From: DASUFH01 sp036274645
Lineage (GTDB): Bacteria; Acidobacteriota; Terriglobia; 20CM-2-55-15
DNA: 9,488 bases
Direction: 5' to 3'
Assembly (NCBI GenBank): GCA_036274645.1
Contig: DASUFH010000238.1
Coordinates: 1 to 9,488, forward strand
Shown here: positions 5,959 through 9,488 of the stretch, one piece after another
Layout of the letters: each line of letters starts with the position of its first letter
How positions within the stretch are numbered: the first letter of the stretch is position 1
The notes under the pieces: generated by a model
The model's database searches: none
What the model was told of the DNA's origin: nothing
What the model saw: only the letters and a program-made list of their open reading frames with translations
Position numbers and translations under genes: made by a program

Positions 5959-6861
5959 TCACTGTTTCAGGAACGTTCCGCGATCCAGTTCATCGAAGGC
6001 CTGCCGCAGTTCATCCTGCGTGTTCATCACGATAGGGCCATACCAGGCAACCGGTTCTTTCAGCGGCTTGCCGGAGACCATCAGGAATCGCACGCCCTCG
6101 GGACCGGCCTCCAGAGACACTTCGTCCCCGCTGTCGAACAACACCAGTGTGCGGTTGTTGACACTGGACGGCGGCTTGGCGTCCGTCCAGCCCTCGCCTT
6201 CGGTGGGCACGTTCAGCGGCGCCGACGCGTTGCAGAATTGGCCATCCCCGGCAAAGACATACGCGAACGCGTTGCTCGTCGTCGGAACGGCCAGCGTCTT
6301 TCGCACGCCGGCGGGAACCGTGATATCGAGATACACGGGATTCGCCGCGACATCATCCACCGGCCCCGTTGTGCCGGCGTAGCTTCCGCAGATGACGCGC
6401 GCTTCGGTTCCATCGTCCTCCCGGACCACGGGGATGTCGGCCGCTTTGAATTCCTGATAGCGCGGCGGCGTCATCTTCAGCCGGGCGGGCAGGTTCGCCC
6501 ACAGCTGGAATCCGTGCATCCGTCCCTGGCTGTCGCCCCTGGGCATTTCCTGATGAATGATGCCGCTGCCCGCTGTCATCCACTGCACATCGCCGGCGCC
6601 GATGACCCCCTTGTGTCCGAGACTGTCGCCGTGTTCAACGCTGCCCGCCAGAACATAGGTAATGGTTTCGATGCCCCGATGGGGATGCCAGGGGAAGCCG
6701 GCGACATAATCCGCCGGGTGGTCGTTGCGAAAGTCGTCAAGGAGGAGAAAGGGATCAAACTCGGTCGTGGCGCCGAACCCGAAGGCCCGGCGCAGGTGGA
6801 CGCCGGCGCCCTCCATCGTCGGTTTCGACTTGATTAATCGTTTGACTGGGCGTATCGCCAT
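5959..6861 (-). CDS. Pirin family protein (bicupin, possible quercetin-type dioxygenase)
   Basis: A 300-residue pirin-like bicupin without a signal peptide. The N-terminal cupin holds FPWHPHRGIETITYVLAGSVEHGDSLG and MTAGSGIIHQEMP. The expected metal ligands are present as H59, H61, H103 and E105, matching the His-x-His and His-x-Glu pairs of human pirin and E. coli YhhW. The C-terminal part (about 170-275) is the pirin-type second cupin, ending with the typical GKPLKEPVAWYGPIVMNT. Characterised relatives are Fe-binding; some cleave quercetin, others act in redox or transcriptional roles, so the physiological role here is open. The start ATG at 6861-6859 has GGGAG seven bases upstream (6873-6869). 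It is divergent from the VOC gene with a gap of only 37 bases. Confidence 0.94.
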   Translation of the reverse strand: MAIRPVKRLIKSKPTMEGAGVHLRRAFGFGATTEFDPFLLLDDFRNDHPADYVAGFPWHPHRGIETITYVLAGSVEHGDSLGHKGVIGAGDVQWMTAGSGIIHQEMPRGDSQGRMHGFQLWANLPARLKMTPPRYQEFKAADIPVVREDDGTEARVICGSYAGTTGPVDDVAANPVYLDITVPAGVRKTLAVPTTSNAFAYVFAGDGQFCNASAPLNVPTEGEGWTDAKPPSSVNNRTLVLFDSGDEVSLEAGPEGVRFLMVSGKPLKEPVAWYGPIVMNTQDELRQAFDELDRGTFLKQ

Positions 6862-6868
6862 GGGTGAA

Positions 6869-6873
6869 CTCCC
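6869..6873 (-). promoter_or_regulatory. Ribosome binding site of the pirin gene
   Basis: GGGAG on the minus strand lies seven bases before the ATG. This supports the chosen start and contrasts with the two neighbouring plus-strand genes, which lack such a site. Confidence 0.6.
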
Positions 6874-6883
6874 GGCAGAAGGA

Positions 6884-6889
6884 TAGAAT
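6884..6889 (+). promoter_or_regulatory. Candidate -10 box of the VOC gene (possible leaderless start)
   Basis: TAGAAT matches the sigma-70 -10 consensus at five of six positions and ends nine bases before the ATG at 6899. Transcription would begin within a few bases of the start codon. No good -35 is visible at the right distance, so this rests on one hexamer and the lack of a ribosome site. Confidence 0.35.
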
Positions 6890-6898
6890 CCGTACTAC

Positions 6899-7354
6899 AT
6901 GATCTTACGACGTTCGACGCCGTTCAGGTGTCCGGCGCGCGCCAGCGATGATCCCAATGCGCCGCCCATTGCGCATCATCATGTTCACTTTGTGAACAAA
7001 ACGTTCGTGGAGATGCAGCAGTGGTACATGAAAGCCCTGAACGCCACACTCCGTCCGGGTCAGACGGACTACTTCATTGGCGCGGATCTTCCAGGCGTCG
7101 GATACATGCTGAATTTCTTCAGCTGGCTGCCCGATGAGCCCATTGTGGGAACCCGGGGGCGGGTCGTCGATCACATCGGCTTTGAAGTGCGCGATCTCGC
7201 CGCGTATGCGAAGACCCTCGAAGAGAAGGGACTGAAGCTGAGCGAGCCGCCGCAGGTGTCGGCGGAACACGGCGGCATCACAGTGGCCACGTTGATCGAT
7301 CCGTGGGGTACAGTCATCGAACTGACCGAAGGACTGCGGCCCGACCGCCGATAA
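6899..7354 (+). CDS. VOC/glyoxalase-fold protein
   Basis: A 151-residue protein with one vicinal-oxygen-chelate domain made of two beta-alpha-beta-beta-beta halves. Half one begins IAHHHVHFVNKTFVEMQQWYMKAL (about 24-47), half two VDHIGFEVRDLAAYAKTLEEKG (about 90-111), and it ends with TLIDPWGTVIELTEGL. Likely metal ligands are H28 or a neighbouring histidine, H92 and E141. Family members include glyoxalase I, extradiol dioxygenases and resistance proteins; nothing here points to a particular substrate. The first 22 residues (MILRRSTPFRC...) are not a signal peptide and have no obvious counterpart in the fold. The next in-frame Met is M39, inside the first helix, so 6899 is the only reasonable start. 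It has no ribosome site. Confidence 0.85.
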   Translation: MILRRSTPFRCPARASDDPNAPPIAHHHVHFVNKTFVEMQQWYMKALNATLRPGQTDYFIGADLPGVGYMLNFFSWLPDEPIVGTRGRVVDHIGFEVRDLAAYAKTLEEKGLKLSEPPQVSAEHGGITVATLIDPWGTVIELTEGLRPDRR

Positions 7355-7417
7355 ATCGTCCGTTTCTCCCGCTGATGGACATGCGATTGCCAACAATTCT
7401 GGCGGCAGAACGAAGCG

Positions 7418-8218
7418 ATGAGACACCCAACCTTCGGCTGGCTCATTCCGGCGCTCCTTACCGTGGCGGCGGGGATGTCCTACGCGCAGTTGAAGCCCCC
7501 TCCATTCTCCAGCGGTGAGTCCGGCGGCGCCGTCGCCACAAGAGACGGAGAGGTTCGCTGGAAGAATCACTGGACGATGCTGCGCACAACTTCGGGCGGG
7601 CAGGCGGCCGTGCATTTCACAGAGACCGGGCAGGGAAAATACGGTCCGTTTACCGAGGAAGTCCGCTGGAGAACCGACTCCTGGTGGGCAACCAACGGGT
7701 CATTCCGGCCGCTCCGGTTCGACAAAACCTTCAGCGACACGAACGGCAAGCCCGTCGTTCGTGAAACCGCAGAGTTCGACTGGACGAAACATGAAGCGCG
7801 GTTCGAGCGGCAGGAACTGGAGAAGCGGAAGACCACCACGCAGATCTTCGACGTCCCGGACGACACGTTGTCCGTTGAAGGGATTGCCGCGGCTCTACGA
7901 GCCGTCCCCCTGACGGAAGGAAAGGTCGTGGCGGCGCATCTGCTGACGAATGAACCCCGGCTGTACGAGATCACGCTCGAGGTTCGCGCCAAAGAATCGT
8001 GCGATACGGCCGCCGGACAGCGAGACTGCTACAAGCTGGAACTGGTTCCCCATCTGGGCGCGCTGAATCTCTTCCGTTTCGCGTTTCCACGATCCCACTT
8101 CTGGTACAGCGCCGGCCCGAATCACGAGTGGCTCCGCTACGAAGGACTGGAAGCGGGAAGAGGTACTCCGGAGATTGTCATGCGGCCGGCAGAGCCGGCC
8201 CGCAGCGCAACCCCCTGA
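7418..8218 (+). CDS. Exported DUF3108-like protein of unknown function
   Basis: A 266-residue protein with an N-terminal signal peptide: hydrophobic stretch 7-22 and probable cleavage after SYA at residue 23. There is no lipobox cysteine, so it is likely a soluble periplasmic or secreted protein. The mature part is rich in beta-strand patterns. It contains a segment FDVPDDTLSVEGIAAALRAVPL (144-165), then a two-strand region and a final FWYSAGPNHEWLRYEGLEAG (228-247). This layout resembles DUF3108 proteins, inferred by eye only. C195 and C204 could form a disulfide. The ATG at 7418 has only a weak GAAG-like site. It lies 63 bases after the VOC gene and could be cotranscribed with it. Its last codons include a GC-rich palindrome (8181-8204). 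Confidence 0.8.
   Translation: MRHPTFGWLIPALLTVAAGMSYAQLKPPPFSSGESGGAVATRDGEVRWKNHWTMLRTTSGGQAAVHFTETGQGKYGPFTEEVRWRTDSWWATNGSFRPLRFDKTFSDTNGKPVVRETAEFDWTKHEARFERQELEKRKTTTQIFDVPDDTLSVEGIAAALRAVPLTEGKVVAAHLLTNEPRLYEITLEVRAKESCDTAAGQRDCYKLELVPHLGALNLFRFAFPRSHFWYSAGPNHEWLRYEGLEAGRGTPEIVMRPAEPARSATP
8181..8204 (+). repeat. GC-rich palindrome inside the end of the DUF3108-like gene
   Basis: GGCCGGC (8184-8190), loop AGA and GCCGGCC (8194-8200) form a perfect 7-bp stem. Three more pairs (TGC with GCA) follow across one bulged C. It ends 12 bases before the stop codon and no T-run follows. It may act as a stabilising or processing hairpin, or be a REP-like palindrome captured by the coding frame. 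Confidence 0.6.
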
Positions 8219-8293
8219 GTCTTCCTCTCGCCCACCATGTTTCGGCATTCTCCGCTCGCGACACAAACGCAATGCCTTTCCGTCCCCTTCTGC

Positions 8294-8318
8294 TGTGGGT
8301 GGTCATAGACCGCCCACA
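8294..8318 (+). repeat. Hairpin in the gap before the sigma factor gene
   Basis: An 11-bp stem TGTGGGTGGTC / GACCGCCCACA with a 3-base ATA loop and one G-U pair (U8300 with G8312). Outer pairing between pyrimidine-rich 8285-8289 and purine-rich 8326-8330 is possible. No U-tract follows, so a classical intrinsic terminator is not shown. It could end the upstream transcript or be part of the sigma factor leader. Confidence 0.6.
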
Positions 8319-8443
8319 CAAGGGAAAGGGAACAGCTGTGCGGGAGGTCATCCTTCTTTCGAACCCCTTTGAAGCGATGTCTGCAAAAATCTCTTCAACG
8401 ATTTTCATCGGACTCCGGTATTACTTCTTGAAAGGCAGGGTTG

Positions 8444-9088
8444 ATGGCATTCGACGAGGACAAGGCGCTGCTGGCCCACAGCGCGCTCTCGGTATCCGAA
8501 ATTCCCGGCGGCGGCTTATCCCCCGACGCCGAAGAGATTGCGCGACTCGTGCGGCTTGTTCTCGGAGGTGAGCGGGCGGCGTTCGAGCGAATCATCGCGC
8601 GGTACGAACGCCGCGTCATGCTGATGGCGTTGCGTCTGCTTGGCGCCAGGGATGACGCGCAGGACGCCGCGCAGGAAGTATTCCTCCGCGCGTTCAAATA
8701 CCTTCATCGCCTGGATCTCGGCAAGCCGGTCGAGCCGTGGCTGTTGCGCATGACGGTCAACGTCTGCCGCGATATCGGCCGGAGAAAATCGCGTCAACGG
8801 GAAACGTCTCTCGATGGTGTCGCGCCGGAATCTTTAGCGGCCGACTCCTCCGGTGATCCCCATGCCGGACTGACCGGCGAACAGGAACGGCAAATGTTGT
8901 GGAGAGCCCTCGATTCGCTGCCTGAGAAGGAGCGGCGCGCCATCATCCTGCGCGATGTCGAAGGCCTTTCGACGTCCGAAGTGGCGGCCATTCTCGGATC
9001 GACGGAGACGACGGTGCGGTCCCAGATCAGTCGTGGACGGCTGAGAGTCAAGGAAGCCATCGATCGCATGAGGGGAGGCCGGGAATGA
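8444..9088 (+). CDS. RNA polymerase sigma factor, ECF (RpoE-like) family
   Basis: A 214-residue extracytoplasmic-function sigma factor that would direct RNA polymerase to a stress or envelope regulon. Region 2 covers about residues 45-115, with the core-binding stretch LGARDDAQDAAQEVFLRAFK (66-85) and the -10-contacting WLLRMTVNVCRDIGRRK. Region 4 covers about 148-203, with LDSLPEKERRAIILRDVEGLS and the -35 helix-turn-helix SEVAAILGSTETTVRSQISRGR. Between them is a linker, and regions 1.1 and 3 are absent, as in ECF factors. A roughly 25-residue N-terminal tail precedes region 2. I prefer ATG 8444 over TTG 8441 because AAAGG lies eight bases upstream. The gene overlaps the anti-sigma start by four bases, so they are probably translated together. 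Confidence 0.95.
   Translation: MAFDEDKALLAHSALSVSEIPGGGLSPDAEEIARLVRLVLGGERAAFERIIARYERRVMLMALRLLGARDDAQDAAQEVFLRAFKYLHRLDLGKPVEPWLLRMTVNVCRDIGRRKSRQRETSLDGVAPESLAADSSGDPHAGLTGEQERQMLWRALDSLPEKERRAIILRDVEGLSTSEVAAILGSTETTVRSQISRGRLRVKEAIDRMRGGRE
9072..9078 (+). promoter_or_regulatory. Strong ribosome binding site of the anti-sigma gene
   Basis: GGGGAGG inside the end of the sigma gene, six bases before the overlapping ATG. It supports efficient coupled translation of the sigma/anti-sigma pair. Confidence 0.6.
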
Positions 9089-9488
9089 GCTGCGGGTTTT
9101 CAAAAGAATGGCTGTCCCTGCACGTGGAAGGTGACCTGTCGGACTCCCAGGAGCGGATCACGGCGCGGCATCTCCGCGAATGCGGCGCCTGCCGGCGTTT
9201 CTTCGACGATCTCCAGGAAACGCAGGCCCGGATGAAGCAGCTTCGCTGTGAGATGCCGGCGGAATCCGCGCTGGCCGAGGCGCGCCATCAGGTGATGTCT
9301 AAAATTGACGCGACCCGACGCTGGTGGGACTGGGGCGTCAGTTTCGAACGGTGGATCCTGCTGGGACTCCGCGGTCGCCGGTACACGTTTGCTGGTCTGG
9401 CTGTCGCCGTCATCATGTCGTCTGCGCTTCTGCCGCAAATCCGTCCGTTCGCGCCGGCCGTTCCGGCCGGATTCGCCCGGTTTGACCA
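9085..9488 (+). CDS. Zinc-finger anti-sigma factor (partial, C-terminus off window)
   Basis: The first 134 residues of a membrane anti-sigma factor that should bind and inhibit the adjacent ECF sigma factor. The N-terminal zinc-finger (zf-HC2/ZAS type) motif is H29-x3-C33-x2-C36, with C3 as the probable fourth ligand (MSCGFSKEWLSLHVEGDLS). A linker follows, then a single hydrophobic segment at about 101-117 (TFAGLAVAVIMSSALLP), preceded by RGRR. This fits a type II or single-pass arrangement with a cytosolic zinc finger and an external tail. The ATG at 9085 overlaps the sigma stop as ATGA, and a strong GGGGAGG (9072-9078) lies six bases upstream. The frame stays open to the right edge, so length and any sensor domain are unknown. 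Confidence 0.92.
   Translation, partial: MSCGFSKEWLSLHVEGDLSDSQERITARHLRECGACRRFFDDLQETQARMKQLRCEMPAESALAEARHQVMSKIDATRRWWDWGVSFERWILLGLRGRRYTFAGLAVAVIMSSALLPQIRPFAPAVPAGFARFD

Noticed and set aside
6238..6837. Plus-strand open frame of 199 codons inside pirin
   Set aside because: Antisense to a complete pirin with all metal ligands; the product has no recognisable motif.
6905..7615. Open frame of 236 codons antisense to the VOC gene and the start of the exported protein
   Set aside because: It spans two well-supported plus-strand genes and the gap between them and shows no domain.
8361..8385. Possible ECF-type autoregulatory promoter (GAAC then TCTG) before the sigma gene
   Set aside because: The spacing between the elements is about 13 bases, shorter than the usual 16-17 for RpoE-like promoters, and the -35 match is only partial.

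Overview
The window reads as chromosomal DNA of a moderately GC-rich, aerobically respiring, Gram-negative-type bacterium. It holds complex I genes, a secreted DUF3108-like protein, a pirin and an ECF sigma/anti-sigma pair. The mix and style of genes would fit Acidobacteriota, but this is an impression from gene content and not a placement: there is no rRNA or phylogenetic marker here.

Region 1 (1-2660, minus strand) is a respiratory complex I operon read leftwards as nuoA - nuoE - nuoH - nuoJ - nuoK, with nuoK running off the left edge. Junctions are tight: 4-base overlaps at H/J and J/K, and a 4-base gap at A/E. A near-consensus sigma-70 promoter lies in front of nuoA at 2630-2659. Subunits B, C, D, F, G and I, which usually sit among these genes, are absent. 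The locus is mainly a membrane-arm operon with the NuoE [2Fe-2S] subunit inserted. nuoA, nuoE and nuoK appear to start at GTG or TTG.

Region 2 (2904-4883, plus strand) is a divergently transcribed MASE1-PAS-HisKA_3-HATPase sensor kinase of the NarL/UhpB-like class, without a response regulator in the window. It is followed by a gene-free stretch (4884-5245) holding the most unusual structure here. This is an AT-rich 50-base inverted repeat around a 65-base loop, whose arms have a clear 7-base periodicity. A plus-strand RNA would pair along all 50 positions of the stem, counting two G-U pairs.

Region 3 (5246-8218) holds a HAD phosphatase-like gene (+), a convergent pirin gene (-), then a divergent VOC/glyoxalase-fold gene (+) and an exported DUF3108-like protein (+). 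The HAD and VOC genes both lack a clear ribosome binding site and have -10-like hexamers about 9 bases before the ATG, so they may be leaderless. The DUF3108-like gene ends in a GC-rich palindrome, and a second hairpin lies in the following gap.

Region 4 (8444-9488, plus strand) is an ECF sigma factor overlapping by 4 bases with a zinc-finger anti-sigma factor that has one membrane segment and is cut by the right edge. I see no CRISPR array, tRNA, rRNA, transposase or phage gene, and no clear new multi-gene system. The hairpin/heptad element and the reduced nuo layout are the items most worth checking.
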